This document shows, piece by piece, positions 52,335 to 61,834 of a stretch of DNA of 64,000 nucleotides. The notes under the pieces are model-generated. The model was not told where the DNA came from. It saw only the letters and a program-made list of their open reading frames with translations, and did no database searches. The DNA is taken from contig NZ_JACJUQ010000001.1 of assembly GCF_014235845.1 (NCBI RefSeq), forward strand, positions 310,001-374,000, in the 5' to 3' direction. Made by a program: the position numbers and the translations under genes. Origin of the DNA: Pontivivens nitratireducens. Its GTDB lineage: Bacteria > Pseudomonadota > Alphaproteobacteria > Rhodobacterales > Rhodobacteraceae. Position 1 is the first letter of the stretch. Every line of letters begins with the position of its first letter.

Positions 52335-53420
52335 AATGAGGCCCCCGTCGATCAGGCGACGTGCGATCTGAGCGAAGGTCTTGCTCTCCGCGCTGTCGGG
52401 ACGGGACGCGACAATGGGCGCGCCACCATCACCGCCAAGGCGAATATCCATGTTGAGCGGAATTTCCCCGAGGAACGGAATGCCCAGCTTCTCCGCCTCC
52501 TCCCGCGCGCCGCCATGACCGAAGATCGAGGTTTCCTCGCCACATTTCGGGCATATGAAGGTGGACATGTTTTCGATCATGCCCAGAACCGGCGTCTTGG
52601 TCTTTCGGAACATGTCCAAGGCCTTGCGGGCATCCAGCAGCGCAATGTCCTGCGGCGTGCTGACAACGATGGCGCCGGTCAACTCGGCCTTTTGCGACAG
52701 AGTCAACTGAACGTCGCCTGTGCCCGGCGGCAGATCGACCAGCAGAACGTCCAACTCACCCCAGGCCACTTGGCCCAGAAATTGTTGCAAGGCGCCCATC
52801 AGCATCGGACCACGCCAGACCACGGCTTCATCTTCCTTCAGCATGAACCCGATGGACATCAGCGTGACGCCGTGCGCACGCAGCGGAATGATCGTCTTGC
52901 CGTCCTCGCCCGAGCCCGGCCGCCCGTTGATGCCGAACATGCGCGGTTGCGACGGGCCGTACACGTCGGCATCCAGCAAGCCCACGCGCTTGCCCTGTTG
53001 CGCCAGCGCAATGGCAAGGTTGGAGGAGACCGTGGACTTGCCCACGCCCCCCTTGCCCGAGGCGATGGCGATGATCCGGTTGATGCCCGTAATCTTGGCC
53101 GGGCCTGCCTGCGGGGTCGGATGGCGCCCGATCTTGAGATTGGGGGGCGGCGGCTTCGCGGCCTCACCCGGTGCCGCATGTGCGGTCAGAACGACGGAGA
53201 CCGCGCCTGCGCCGGGCAAGGCCGCGACGGCATTTTGCGCGGCCAATCGGACAGGTTCCGCGGTGCGGGCCAGCTCGACCGGCATTTCCAGCACGAACCG
53301 CACGTCGCCGTTCGTCACTCTCAACGCGCGCACCCGGTCCGCGCTGACCAGATCGCCCTGACCGGAGGGATCTGCGATGGTGGCAAGGGACTTGAGGATG
53401 CTGTCGCGGTCGAGGGTCAT
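52332..53420 (-). CDS. apbC: iron-sulfur carrier ATPase ApbC/Mrp
   Basis: A 362-residue P-loop ATPase that assembles or carries Fe-S clusters. The N-terminal MIP18-like (DUF59) domain spans about 1-90, followed by the deviant Walker [47 protein letters not shown] and CPKCGEE (the conserved CxxC). ATG 53420 (MTLDRDSIL) is chosen; an upstream start at 53522 adds Arg-rich text. A partial direct repeat covers the stop. Confidence 0.94.
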   Translation of the reverse strand: MTLDRDSILKSLATIADPSGQGDLVSADRVRALRVTNGDVRFVLEMPVELARTAEPVRLAAQNAVAALPGAGAVSVVLTAHAAPGEAAKPPPPNLKIGRHPTPQAGPAKITGINRIIAIASGKGGVGKSTVSSNLAIALAQQGKRVGLLDADVYGPSQPRMFGINGRPGSGEDGKTIIPLRAHGVTLMSIGFMLKEDEAVVWRGPMLMGALQQFLGQVAWGELDVLLVDLPPGTGDVQLTLSQKAELTGAIVVSTPQDIALLDARKALDMFRKTKTPVLGMIENMSTFICPKCGEETSIFGHGGAREEAEKLGIPFLGEIPLNMDIRLGGDGGAPIVASRPDSAESKTFAQIARRLIDGGLI

Positions 53421-53557
53421 GATACGGTCCGGTCCTTGTGCGGTGAACAGAATGGCGTGAACACCCGCCATTGATCGTCCATACCGCGCACGCCCACAAC
53501 CCCGTTCGCTGCGACAGTTCACGCTTGCGTTCGCAGGTGCAGCGGCTTATGTGATCC

Positions 53558-53770
53558 CTACCGTAACGCGGACCCTGTGTCCGTGCCGTGGGTTCGGCTC
53601 CACGGATCGACCGAACGACCCACGCGATGGCTTAGCTGCCCGGACCGCCCTTTGTATCCCTTGAGGATGCAACCCGACATTCGTGCGGGGCGGCCAGATC
53701 CGAACATCGCTTCATCGATGGATTGCGCGATTTCGTGCAGTTCGACCGCGTGTTCGCGGTCGCTAGACAT
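53558..53770 (-). CDS. hypothetical short protein
   Basis: A 70-residue possible protein with an amphipathic opening (AVELHEIAQSIDEAMFGSG) and a basic second half rich in Gly, Arg and Ser. It is divergent from the helicase and fills an otherwise empty 379-base gap. No ribosome site is clear and I recognise no family, so it may be a shadow frame. The rest of the gap shows no other feature. Confidence 0.35.
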   Translation of the reverse strand: MSSDREHAVELHEIAQSIDEAMFGSGRPARMSGCILKGYKGRSGQLSHRVGRSVDPWSRTHGTDTGSALR

Positions 53771-53799
53771 GGCCGTATCGTGCGGCTTCAAGGATATAC

Positions 53800-55050
53800 A
53801 TGACCGACAAGACTTTTGCCGATTTCGACCTGGCCCAGCCGATCAAGGATGCGCTGGCGCGTGCGAAATTCGAAAAACCCACTGCAATTCAGGCGCAGGC
53901 GATCCAGCCACAGCTGGACGGCCGCGACATTCTGGGTCTGGCCCAGACCGGCACCGGCAAGACGGCGGCCTTCGCTCTGCCGATCCTGCATCACATCCTG
54001 CAAATGCCGGGACGTGCGGCACCGGGCACGGCGCGCGCGCTGATCCTGGCCCCGACGCGTGAGCTGGCGGTGCAGATCCTCGACGAATTCCGCCGGTTCG
54101 CGGGCGGCGCGCGCGTGTCCACCTGCCTCGTTCTGGGCGGCGTGTCGCGCAACGTGCAGATCCGCAATCTGGGCCGGGGCGTGGACGTTCTGGTCGCGAC
54201 GCCGGGCCGGTTGCTCGACCTGGTCGATGACCGCAAGGTGCGTCTGGACGAGGTCCGCTTCGTGGTTCTGGATGAGGCTGACCGGATGCTCGACATGGGC
54301 TTCGTACAGCCGGTGCGCCGCATCGTGTCCATGCTGCACCCCCGCCGCCAATCCGCGATGTTTTCCGCGACGATGCCGTCCGAGGTTTCGGGGCTGGCGG
54401 GCAGCTTCCTCAACAATCCTGTCCGGGTCGAGGTCGCGCCGCAATCCACCGTCGTGACGCGGATCGAGCAGACCGCCGAACTGATGGACGGCACCGCCAA
54501 GCGGTCGCGTCTGGCCCAGTTGATGAACGCGGAGGGAATGGAGCGTGCCATCGTCTTCGCCCGCACCAAGCGCGGGGCGGATCGTGTTGCGCAGAACCTT
54601 GAGAAAGACGGCATCAAGGCCGAGGCGATCCACGGCAACAAGGCGCAGAACGCGCGCCAACGTGCGCTCAACAACTTTCGCCACGGCACGGTCAAGGTGC
54701 TGGTCGCGACTGATATTGCTGCGCGTGGCATCGACGTTCCGGGGATCAGCCATGTCGTGAATTACGACCTGCCGGATGAGCCTGAGAACTACGTACACCG
54801 CATCGGGCGGACGGCGCGCAACGGCGCGGACGGCGTGGCAATCACCCTGTGCGCGCCCGATGAGGTCAAGAAGATGCGCGCGGTCGAGAAGATCACCGGT
54901 GAGCGTCTGCTGCCCGGCGGCACACCCGAGGGGGAGAGCAAGCCGCGCGGCAACCGTCGCGGTGGCGGTGGCGGCAAGCCCGGCGGCGCGCCCAAATCCG
55001 GCCGCCCCAACCGGCGGCGTCGCGGACCCTCGCGCGCCAACGCTGCATGA
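53800..55050 (+). CDS. DEAD-box RNA helicase (RhlE-like)
   Basis: A 416-residue RNA helicase. Motifs: Q-motif FEKPTAIQAQAI, I AQTGTGKT, Ia PTRELAVQI, Ib TPGRLLDL, II VLDEADRMLDMGF, III SATMPSEV, IV IVFARTKRGADRVA, V VATDIAARGIDVPG and VI HRIGRTAR. The last 50 residues are Gly/Arg/Lys-rich, typical of a nucleic-acid tail in RhlE/CsdA-like proteins. A likely terminator follows 23 bases after the stop. Confidence 0.92.
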   Translation: MTDKTFADFDLAQPIKDALARAKFEKPTAIQAQAIQPQLDGRDILGLAQTGTGKTAAFALPILHHILQMPGRAAPGTARALILAPTRELAVQILDEFRRFAGGARVSTCLVLGGVSRNVQIRNLGRGVDVLVATPGRLLDLVDDRKVRLDEVRFVVLDEADRMLDMGFVQPVRRIVSMLHPRRQSAMFSATMPSEVSGLAGSFLNNPVRVEVAPQSTVVTRIEQTAELMDGTAKRSRLAQLMNAEGMERAIVFARTKRGADRVAQNLEKDGIKAEAIHGNKAQNARQRALNNFRHGTVKVLVATDIAARGIDVPGISHVVNYDLPDEPENYVHRIGRTARNGADGVAITLCAPDEVKKMRAVEKITGERLLPGGTPEGESKPRGNRRGGGGGKPGGAPKSGRPNRRRRGPSRANAA

Positions 55051-55073
55051 TCTAGCGGTATATGACATGGAGA

Positions 55074-55100
55074 GGCCGGGACGTGTTCCCGGCCTTTTTT
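55074..55100 (+). terminator. intrinsic terminator of the helicase gene
   Basis: Stem GGCCGGGA paired with TTCCCGGCC (about 8 bp) around a CGTG-type loop, ending TTTTTT. Confidence 0.85.
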
Positions 55101-55130
55101 CGTGCCAAGCGCATCCTGCCGCGTAGGGGC

Positions 55131-55160
55131 TTGCGCCATTTCGGTTTGTGGGGCTACAGT
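55131..55160 (+). promoter_or_regulatory. predicted promoter of the cysS leader
   Basis: TTGCGC (55131-55136), an 18-base spacer and TACAGT (55155-55160). A start site 6-7 bases later would fall at about 55167, on the first base of an ATG, so the transcript may be leaderless at that ATG. It follows the helicase terminator, so cysS needs a promoter near here. Confidence 0.45.
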
Positions 55161-55166
55161 CAGCGC

Positions 55167-55211
55167 ATGACTAACCCAACGCCCCTCATTCGGTGCTGCA
55201 TTATCCGCTGA
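55167..55211 (+). CDS. possible 14-codon leader peptide with adjacent Cys codons
   Basis: ATG to TGA, 14 codons, reading MTNPTPLIRCCIIR. The two TGC codons are at positions 10-11. It begins where the predicted promoter would start transcription and ends 88 bases before cysS. Peptides like this with codons for the amino acid that the next gene handles are used in attenuation; that is inferred here. There is no Shine-Dalgarno, which fits only if the mRNA is leaderless. Confidence 0.4.
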   Translation: MTNPTPLIRCCIIR

Positions 55212-55219
55212 CATATCGT

Positions 55220-55273
55220 CCGCGCGGGGTTTCGTCGTTTTCTATCAGAACCTGACCTGTTAAGCCCGCGCGG
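55220..55273 (+). promoter_or_regulatory. possible leader stem before cysS
   Basis: CCGCGCGGG (55220-55228) can pair with CCCGCGCGG (55265-55273), 9 bp with a 36-base loop. It lies between the peptide stop and the cysS ribosome site (AAGG, 55289-55292). No U tract is present. Each arm is near-palindromic, so alternative local folds are likely. Confidence 0.4.
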
Positions 55274-55299
55274 GGTTCCCCTATCGCCAAGGCCTGAGC

Positions 55300-56664
55300 A
55301 TGACAGATATCGTCCTTCACGACACCAAGACCAAGCAAAAGAAGAAGCTGGAGCCCGTGGTTCCGGGGCAGGTGGGCATGTATGTCTGCGGGCCCACGGT
55401 TTATGACCGGGCGCATATCGGCAATGCCCGGCCTGTGGTGGTGTTCGATACGTTGTACCGCCTGCTGCGCCACGTCTACGGCGCGGACGCCGTGACCTAT
55501 GTGCGCAACTTCACCGACGTGGATGACAAGATCAACGCCCGCGCGGCCGAGAGTGGGCGCAGCATCGGTGACATCACGCAAGAAACGATCGGCTGGTATC
55601 TCGACGATATGGCGGCACTCGGCGCGCTGGAACCCGACCTGGCGCCGCGTGCCACGCAGAGCATCGACGCCATGATCGCCATGATCGCCGAACTGATCGA
55701 GAAGGGGCACGCCTACGCCGCCGAGGGGCATGTGCTGTTCTCGGTCGCGTCGGATCCGCAATATGGCTCGCTCAGCCATCGCAATGTCGATGACATGATT
55801 GCCGGCGCGCGGGTCGAGGTCGCGCCCTACAAGCGGGACGCGATGGACTTCGTGTTGTGGAAACCCTCGGACGAAGGCACCCCCGGTTGGGAGTCCCCGT
55901 GGGGCCGTGGTCGACCGGGTTGGCATATCGAATGCTCCGCCATGTCGCGCGAAGTCTTCGGGGAGCGGTTCGACGTTCACGGCGGCGGCAACGACCTGAT
56001 GTTTCCTCATCACGAGAATGAGGCCGCGCAAAGCCGCTGCGCCCATGGTCACGACGGCATGGCCTCGATCTGGATGCACAATGGCATGTTGCAGGTCGAG
56101 GGCGCGAAGATGTCCAAGTCGTTGGGCAATTTCTTCACGGTCAAGGACTTGCTGGATCAGGGCATACCGGGTGAGGTGATCCGCTTTGTCCTGCTGTCGA
56201 CGCATTACCGCGCCCCGCTGGATTGGACGGAGCGTGGCGTGGGCGAGGCGGAGAAGACGTTGCGCAAATGGCGAACGGCGACGGCGGGCATCGAACCCGC
56301 CGCCACCGTGCCCCCTGCCGTTGTCGCGGCCCTGTCCGACGACCTGAACACGCCGGGGGCGATTGCGGCGTTGCATGGCTTGTCCGAACCCGCGGAATTG
56401 CTGGCGGGGGCCGGACTGCTGGGTCTGCTGGATGCAAGCATGGGGGGCTGGGCCGCCGCGCCGGATGCGGGGGATGCCGCCACTTTAATTGAAAAACTGA
56501 TCGCGGCCCGCGCCGATGCCCGCGCCGTGAAGGATTTCGCACGCTCCGACGCCATCCGTGACGGCTTCGCCGCGGCTGGCGTGATCGTCAAGGACACCGC
56601 TGAGGGCGCGACGTGGGAGCTTTCCCCTACTTTCGATCACACGAAGCTGGAGGATCTGGCATGA
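55300..56664 (+). CDS. cysS: cysteinyl-tRNA synthetase
   Basis: A 454-residue class I synthetase. Zinc ligands are visible as the Cys of [16 protein letters not shown] (which also holds the HIGH-type motif), the Cys of HIECSAMS and the His/Glu of [18 protein letters not shown] is the KMSKS loop. AAGG lies 8 bases before ATG 55300. It is the first gene of an operon with cimA (4-base overlap). A short Cys-codon peptide and stem precede it. Confidence 0.96.
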   Translation: MTDIVLHDTKTKQKKKLEPVVPGQVGMYVCGPTVYDRAHIGNARPVVVFDTLYRLLRHVYGADAVTYVRNFTDVDDKINARAAESGRSIGDITQETIGWYLDDMAALGALEPDLAPRATQSIDAMIAMIAELIEKGHAYAAEGHVLFSVASDPQYGSLSHRNVDDMIAGARVEVAPYKRDAMDFVLWKPSDEGTPGWESPWGRGRPGWHIECSAMSREVFGERFDVHGGGNDLMFPHHENEAAQSRCAHGHDGMASIWMHNGMLQVEGAKMSKSLGNFFTVKDLLDQGIPGEVIRFVLLSTHYRAPLDWTERGVGEAEKTLRKWRTATAGIEPAATVPPAVVAALSDDLNTPGAIAALHGLSEPAELLAGAGLLGLLDASMGGWAAAPDAGDAATLIEKLIAARADARAVKDFARSDAIRDGFAAAGVIVKDTAEGATWELSPTFDHTKLEDLA

Positions 56665-58286
56665 CCCGCGAAAAACTTTCTCTGTTCGACACAACCCTGC
56701 GCGACGGGCAGCAAACGCATGGGGTGGACTTTTCACTGGACGACAAACGGCGGATCGCACGGGCGCTGGATGCGCTTGGTCTGGATTATGTCGAGGGGGG
56801 GTGGCCCGGTGCCAATCCGACCGACAGCGATTTCTTCGATGCGGCTCCCACGCTCGACCAGGCCACGTTTACCGCCTTCGGCATGACCAAGCGCGCTGGC
56901 CGATCCGCCGCCAATGACGAGGTTTTGGCCAGCGTCCTTAATGCCAACACCCCGGCGGTCTGTCTGGTGGGCAAGAGCCACGATTTCCACGTGACCACGG
57001 CGCTGAACATCACGCTGGACGAAAACCGCGAGAATATCCGCGAAAGCTTTGCCCATGTCGTCGCACAAGGCCGAGAGGCCCTGTTCGATGCGGAGCATTT
57101 CTTTGACGGGTACAAGGCGAACCGCGAATATGCGCTGGGTTGCCTGCACGACGCGTTGCAGGCCGGATGCCGCTGGGTGGTGTTGTGCGACACCAATGGC
57201 GGCACGCTGCCCGGCGAAATCGGCCGCATCGTGGGCGAGGTCATCGCCTCGGGTGTGCCGGGTGAGAAGCTGGGCATCCACACGCATAACGATACGGAAA
57301 CCGCTGTGGCAGGCGCGCTGGCTGCCGTCGATGCCGGTGCGCGCCAGATACAGGGCACGCTGAACGGGCTGGGTGAGCGCTGTGGCAATGCCAACCTGAT
57401 CTCATTGATCCCGACCTTGCTGCTGAAAGAACCCTATGCCAGCCAATTCGACATCGGCATTCCGTTAGAAAAGCTGGGCGACCTGACGCAGATCAGCCGA
57501 ATGCTCGACGATATTCTGAACCGCGTGCCGAACCGTCACGCGGCCTATGTCGGGGCGTCGGCCTTCACGCACAAGGCAGGGCTTCACGCCTCAGCTATCC
57601 TCAAGGACCCTACGACATATGAGCACGTCGTGCCCGAAACCGTCGGCAATGCCCGCGTGGTGCCCATGTCCAACCAGGCAGGGCAATCCAATCTGCGGCA
57701 AAGGCTGGAGGAGGCCGGAATCGCCGTGGAAAAGGGCGATGCGCGCCTGTCCGAAATCCTGAACGAAGTGAAGCGGCGCGAGGATCAGGGCTATGCCTAT
57801 GACAGTGCCAAGGGCTCGTTCGAGTTGGTCGCGCGCGGTATCCTCGGCCAGTTGCCCCGGTTCTTCGATGTCGAACGCTACCGCGTGATGGTTGAGAAGA
57901 GGCGCAACGCCAGAGGTGAGAAAATCACCGTCTCGGAGGCGGTCGTTGTGGTCAATATCGGGGGGGAGCGTATAATCTCCGCCGCGGACAGCTTCTTTGC
58001 CGAAAGCGAGGCGGATCAAGGGCCGGTCCACGCGCTTTCCGCTGCGCTGCGACGCGATCTGGGGCGTTATCAGAGCTTCATCAACGATATGAAGCTGGTG
58101 GATTTCAAGGTTCGCATCACGAATGGCGGCACCGAGGCCGTGACCCGTGTCCTGATCGACAGTGAGGACGGGCAGGGGCGGCGCTGGTCGACGGTCGGCG
58201 TGTCGGCAAACATCGTCGATGCCAGTTTTCAGGCGCTCAGCGATGCGGTGACGTGGAAACTGATCCGTGACGGCGCGACAGCATGA
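56661..58286 (+). CDS. cimA: citramalate synthase
   Basis: A 541-residue HMGL/LeuA-type synthase (TIGR00977 type) that condenses pyruvate with acetyl-CoA for isoleucine synthesis. Blocks: [79 protein letters not shown] and [12 protein letters not shown]; the C-terminal LeuA dimer/regulatory domain follows. ATG 56661 overlaps the cysS stop (ATGA). Confidence 0.93.
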   Translation: MTREKLSLFDTTLRDGQQTHGVDFSLDDKRRIARALDALGLDYVEGGWPGANPTDSDFFDAAPTLDQATFTAFGMTKRAGRSAANDEVLASVLNANTPAVCLVGKSHDFHVTTALNITLDENRENIRESFAHVVAQGREALFDAEHFFDGYKANREYALGCLHDALQAGCRWVVLCDTNGGTLPGEIGRIVGEVIASGVPGEKLGIHTHNDTETAVAGALAAVDAGARQIQGTLNGLGERCGNANLISLIPTLLLKEPYASQFDIGIPLEKLGDLTQISRMLDDILNRVPNRHAAYVGASAFTHKAGLHASAILKDPTTYEHVVPETVGNARVVPMSNQAGQSNLRQRLEEAGIAVEKGDARLSEILNEVKRREDQGYAYDSAKGSFELVARGILGQLPRFFDVERYRVMVEKRRNARGEKITVSEAVVVVNIGGERIISAADSFFAESEADQGPVHALSAALRRDLGRYQSFINDMKLVDFKVRITNGGTEAVTRVLIDSEDGQGRRWSTVGVSANIVDASFQALSDAVTWKLIRDGATA

Positions 58287-58288
58287 AG

Positions 58289-58316
58289 AGCCTCCGGCGG
58301 GGATATTTGAAGAAAG
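58289..58316. other. possible junction element between cimA and methyltransferase
   Basis: The run CCTCCGGCGGGGATATTTGA (58291-58310) is a GC-rich half followed by an AT-rich half. From memory, similar strings recur at gene ends in Rhodobacteraceae; I could not check this. It lies between the cimA stop and the GTG of the next gene. Confidence 0.35.
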
Positions 58317-58323
58317 TGAAAGC

Positions 58324-59052
58324 GTGAGCGATCCGATATTCATCCTGCATCAGGGCCTGTTGAGGGAGGCGCCGGGATCAGATGCCACGACCTTGCGCGC
58401 GCTGACCCTGTCAGGCGTCCGCGGTCCGGCGCGAATCGCTGATATGGGGTGTGGACCCGGTGCCGCGACGATGGTCACGTTGCGCGCCCTGCCTGAGGCG
58501 CAGGTGATCGCGGTGGACCACCATGCGCCCTATCTCGATACATTGGAGCATCGCGCCCATGCTGCAGGACTGGCGCGCCGGTTGCAGACGCGGGTCGCGG
58601 ATATGCGGGCACCGGGATTTGCGAACGGCACGCTCGACCTGATCCTGTGCGAGGGGGCGATGTATTTCATGGGCATCGAGGCTGGCCTGCGCGCCTGGCG
58701 GCCCCTGCTGGCCCAGGGGGGACGGGTCGTGTTCTCCGAAGTGGTGTGGATCAAGCGCACCGTGCCTGAGGAGGCGCGCCTGTTCTGGATGGAATATCCC
58801 GAAATGACCAATCGCGACGGCGTGCGTGCGCGGGTCGAAGCGGCAGGCTGGCGCGTGATCGACGATTTCGTGCAGCCGAAGGAGGATTGGGAGGTCTATC
58901 TCGGCCCTCTGGGCGCGCGCGCGGATGCCTTGCGCCCCGAGGCGGATGAGACCTTGCGTGGTGTGCTCGATGGTGCGCGGCAGGAGGTCGAGCTGTTTGA
59001 GCGCCACTCCGACGCCTATGCCTACGCTGTTTTCGTGGTGGAACCGGCATGA
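58324..59052 (+). CDS. class I SAM-dependent methyltransferase
   Basis: A 242-residue methyltransferase. Motif I is IADMGCGPGAATMVTL, followed by VIAVDHHAPY (acidic end of beta-2) and LILCEGAMYFMGIEAGLRAW. GTG 58324 (VSDPIFIL) is chosen since upstream in-frame text lies within cimA; the ribosome site is weak. It lies 4 bases over the next gene. The substrate is unknown; ring or acid O-methylation are possible. Confidence 0.84.
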   Translation: MSDPIFILHQGLLREAPGSDATTLRALTLSGVRGPARIADMGCGPGAATMVTLRALPEAQVIAVDHHAPYLDTLEHRAHAAGLARRLQTRVADMRAPGFANGTLDLILCEGAMYFMGIEAGLRAWRPLLAQGGRVVFSEVVWIKRTVPEEARLFWMEYPEMTNRDGVRARVEAAGWRVIDDFVQPKEDWEVYLGPLGARADALRPEADETLRGVLDGARQEVELFERHSDAYAYAVFVVEPA

Positions 59053-59858
59053 ACTGGCAAGCCTGTGCAGCCATAGTGGAGAAGGCCGACCCCGACCGCT
59101 TCCTCAGCGCCATGACCGCGTCTGAGCAGGGGCGGGCGGTGCTGTTCCCCCTCTATGCCTTCAACGTCGAGGTCGCCCGCGCGCCCTGGGTTGTCTCCGA
59201 ACCGCAACTGGCGGAGATTCGGCTGCAATGGTGGCGCGATGCCATCGCGGAGATCTATGCTGGCGACCACCCTCGCAAGCATGAGGTCGTAGAGCCGCTG
59301 GCCCGGGTGATACGCGAGGCCGCGCTGCCGCGCTATCCGTTCGAGGCGCTGATCGACGCGCGATCATTCGATATCTATGCCGATGCCCATGCCGGACGGT
59401 CCGCCTTCGACGCCTATCTGGATGCGACGGGGGCAGGGTTGATGCGATTGGCCGTTGCCTCGTCCGGTGAGGATGCCGCGCAGATTGCGGGCCATGTCGG
59501 TTGGGCGCACGGAGCGGCAGGTTTGTTGCGTGCCCTACCGACGCTGTGGTCGGCCGGGCGCGATCCTTTGCCCGTTGATGGGGGATTGCCTCGCCAGCAG
59601 GTCTTGAACGGTGAGATGCCACCATCGGTGGCGGAGGCCGTGCGCGCGGTTGCCCGTGACGGGTTGGACAGATTGGCGCAGGCAAATCGGCCCGGTCTGA
59701 ACGACACCGCGAAGGCAGCCCTGCGCGCTGGATGGCGCAGCGAGGCCGTGCTGAAGGCTGTCGCCCGCGATCCCGCCGCGATCTTCACCGGGGTGGAGGT
59801 GTCGGATTTCCGGCGCAAGGGCAGCCTGCTGATACGGACCCTCGCCGGCCGCTGGTAA
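59049..59858 (+). CDS. squalene/phytoene synthase-like protein (NDUFAF6-like)
   Basis: A 269-residue all-helical protein of the squalene/phytoene synthase superfamily. The text FPLYAFNVEVARAPWVVSEPQ and LRLQWWRDAI-like IRLQWWRDAIAE matches the branch of NDUFAF6-type proteins. The first Asp-rich site (DDxxD in real synthases) is replaced by NVEVA, and the second is also missing, so prenyl synthesis is unlikely. In mitochondria NDUFAF6 assists complex I assembly; here the role is inferred only from the family. Overlaps the methyltransferase by 4 bases. Confidence 0.8.
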   Translation: MNWQACAAIVEKADPDRFLSAMTASEQGRAVLFPLYAFNVEVARAPWVVSEPQLAEIRLQWWRDAIAEIYAGDHPRKHEVVEPLARVIREAALPRYPFEALIDARSFDIYADAHAGRSAFDAYLDATGAGLMRLAVASSGEDAAQIAGHVGWAHGAAGLLRALPTLWSAGRDPLPVDGGLPRQQVLNGEMPPSVAEAVRAVARDGLDRLAQANRPGLNDTAKAALRAGWRSEAVLKAVARDPAAIFTGVEVSDFRRKGSLLIRTLAGRW

Positions 59859-59886
59859 ACAGTGGACCTTGGTAAGCCGTGGTAAG

Positions 59887-61122
59887 TCAGTCCATCCGAC
59901 GCCGCAGCGCATAGACCATCAGAACCCCGCCCGCTAGCACCAGAAACGGCACCATGGCGTAGTTCACGGCGGACCAGCCAACCAGCACATCGTCCGATCC
60001 GACGCCGTTCATCAGACCGCCCGAGGCAAAGCTGGCCACCGCGACCATGCCAAACACCAGGAAGTCGTTGAGACCCTGCACCTTCGCCCGCTCCGCCGGG
60101 GCGTGGGCCGAGGTCAGCATCGCCGTGGCACCGATAAAGCCGAAGTTCCAACCTAGGCCCAGCAATACCAGCGCCACGAAAAATCTGCTCAACTCCACAC
60201 CGGACAATGCGACCACTCCCGCGCCGAGCAGCAGGGCCAGACCGATGGCGATGATCTTCTCCGCCCCGTAGCGGGCAATCAGGTTGCCGGTAAAGAAGCT
60301 GGGCGCGAACATGGCGAGCACGTGGAACTGCACGACATGCGCCGCGTCCTCAGTCGAGAAGCCGCAGCCCACCACGGCCAGCGGCGTGGATGTCATCATC
60401 AGGTTCATCAATGCGTAGGAGACCATGGCGCAGATGATCGCGGTATAGACCCGAGGTTGCCGCAGGATTTCCATCAGGGGCCGACCGGTGCTGTCGCCGG
60501 GATTGCGCGCCGGGGGCCGGGGGGCGTCCAGAAAGAAGAACAGCACCACGCCGATCAGGTTCAATCCCACAATCGCGAGATATGCCCCCGCAAAGGGAAT
60601 GGGTGCCAGCGCACCGCCGAAGAACACCACCAATTGCGGGCCGATGATTGCGGACAGCAAGCCGCCCGCCATGACCCACGAAATTGCCTTGGGCCGCAGC
60701 TCGTCGCTGGCCACATCGGTGGCGGCGAACCGGTAAAAGCCCTGTGCGCTCATATAGATACCAGTCAGAGCATGGCCTGCCAGCAGCAGTCCGAAGCTGC
60801 CCTGATACAGCGCGAACACGCTGATCGCAGCCCCGATACCGCCTGCGCCGACCCCGGTCAGGAAACCGGCGCGGCGTCCGTATTTTCCCATCAGCATGGA
60901 CAGCAACGGGGCGCTGAACATCGACACCAGAACGATCACGCTGATCGGCAGGGTGGCGAACAGTTTGTTGGCGGCCAGCATCTGGCCCGCCAGCCCCCCC
61001 AGCACGAAGGTGATGGGCATCTGCGCACCCATAATACCCTGCGCCGCGACCAGAACGCGAACGTTGCGCATCGTGCGCTTATCATCGACAAGAGGGCGGG
61101 GTGGTTCGGTGATCGCTGTCAT
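59887..61122 (-). CDS. major facilitator superfamily transporter
   Basis: A 411-residue transporter with 12 transmembrane helices in two halves; the middle loop (DAPRPPARNPGDSTGRPL) is about 25 residues. Motif A-like text is SMLMGKYGRRAGFLTG (GRR) after helix 2. ATG 61122 (MTAITEPPR) is used; ATG 61146 is in frame just upstream. Substrate unknown. It converges on the phytoene synthase-like gene, with repeated TGGTAA strings between the stops, and is divergent from the HAD gene. Confidence 0.85.
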   Translation of the reverse strand: MTAITEPPRPLVDDKRTMRNVRVLVAAQGIMGAQMPITFVLGGLAGQMLAANKLFATLPISVIVLVSMFSAPLLSMLMGKYGRRAGFLTGVGAGGIGAAISVFALYQGSFGLLLAGHALTGIYMSAQGFYRFAATDVASDELRPKAISWVMAGGLLSAIIGPQLVVFFGGALAPIPFAGAYLAIVGLNLIGVVLFFFLDAPRPPARNPGDSTGRPLMEILRQPRVYTAIICAMVSYALMNLMMTSTPLAVVGCGFSTEDAAHVVQFHVLAMFAPSFFTGNLIARYGAEKIIAIGLALLLGAGVVALSGVELSRFFVALVLLGLGWNFGFIGATAMLTSAHAPAERAKVQGLNDFLVFGMVAVASFASGGLMNGVGSDDVLVGWSAVNYAMVPFLVLAGGVLMVYALRRRMD

Positions 61123-61192
61123 TCGGGCATTTTGAACCGGCGACATCCGAAGCGCAACGCATCTTGCGTATTGATACATTCCAGGAGGCCGC

Positions 61193-61834
61193 ATGATCCG
61201 CGCCGTGATTTTCGACTGTGACGGTGTGCTGGTGGACAGCGAGCAGCTGACGAACCGTGTGATCCGCGACAATCTGGCCCAACGCGGGCTGGACTGGCCG
61301 GTCGATAGGATCATGACCAGCTTCGTCGGCGGAACTGTGGCCGGTGTGGGTGAAGTCGCGCGGGCCAGTGGTGCCCGGATCGAGAGCGGTTGGCTCGATA
61401 CCATCTATGCCGAGATCTACGCCGTCCTCGAACAGGAGGTGACACCGATTCCGGGCGCGGTGGATGTGCTGGACTGGTTGGACGCGCGTGCAATTCCCTA
61501 TGCCATCGGATCGAACGGGCCGGAGCGAAAGATGCAAATCACGCTGGCGCGCTGCGGATTGGCGGATCGGTTGCAGGGAAGGGTGCTGTCCGCCGTGGCG
61601 CTGGGCGCACCCAAGCCCGCGCCGGATGTTTATCTGGCGGCGGCAAATTTGCTGGGCGTCGCGCCGGAACATGCCGTCGTGGTCGAGGACAGCGCGACCG
61701 GCGCCCGCGCGGCGCAGGCGGCAGGAATGGCATGTTACGGCTTCGCGCCTGACGATGACGGGGCGAAGCTGTCCGCAGTCGGCGCGATGCCATTTCACGC
61801 GATGCGTGATCTGCAACACCTGTTGCCGATATGA
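61193..61834 (+). CDS. HAD-IA hydrolase (beta-phosphoglucomutase/phosphoglycolate phosphatase-like)
   Basis: A 213-residue HAD subfamily IA protein. Motif I is FDCDGVLVDSE, motif II SNG in IGSNGPERK, motif III Lys in GAPKPAPDVY and motif IV VVEDSATGARAA. Cap-1 type. Substrate unknown; small sugar phosphates are likely. The stop overlaps the AlkA-type start (ATGA). Confidence 0.87.
   Translation: MIRAVIFDCDGVLVDSEQLTNRVIRDNLAQRGLDWPVDRIMTSFVGGTVAGVGEVARASGARIESGWLDTIYAEIYAVLEQEVTPIPGAVDVLDWLDARAIPYAIGSNGPERKMQITLARCGLADRLQGRVLSAVALGAPKPAPDVYLAAANLLGVAPEHAVVVEDSATGARAAQAAGMACYGFAPDDDGAKLSAVGAMPFHAMRDLQHLLPI

Noticed and set aside
55201-56376. A 391-codon minus frame over cysS
   Set aside because: Antisense to cysS; composition is that of a shadow.
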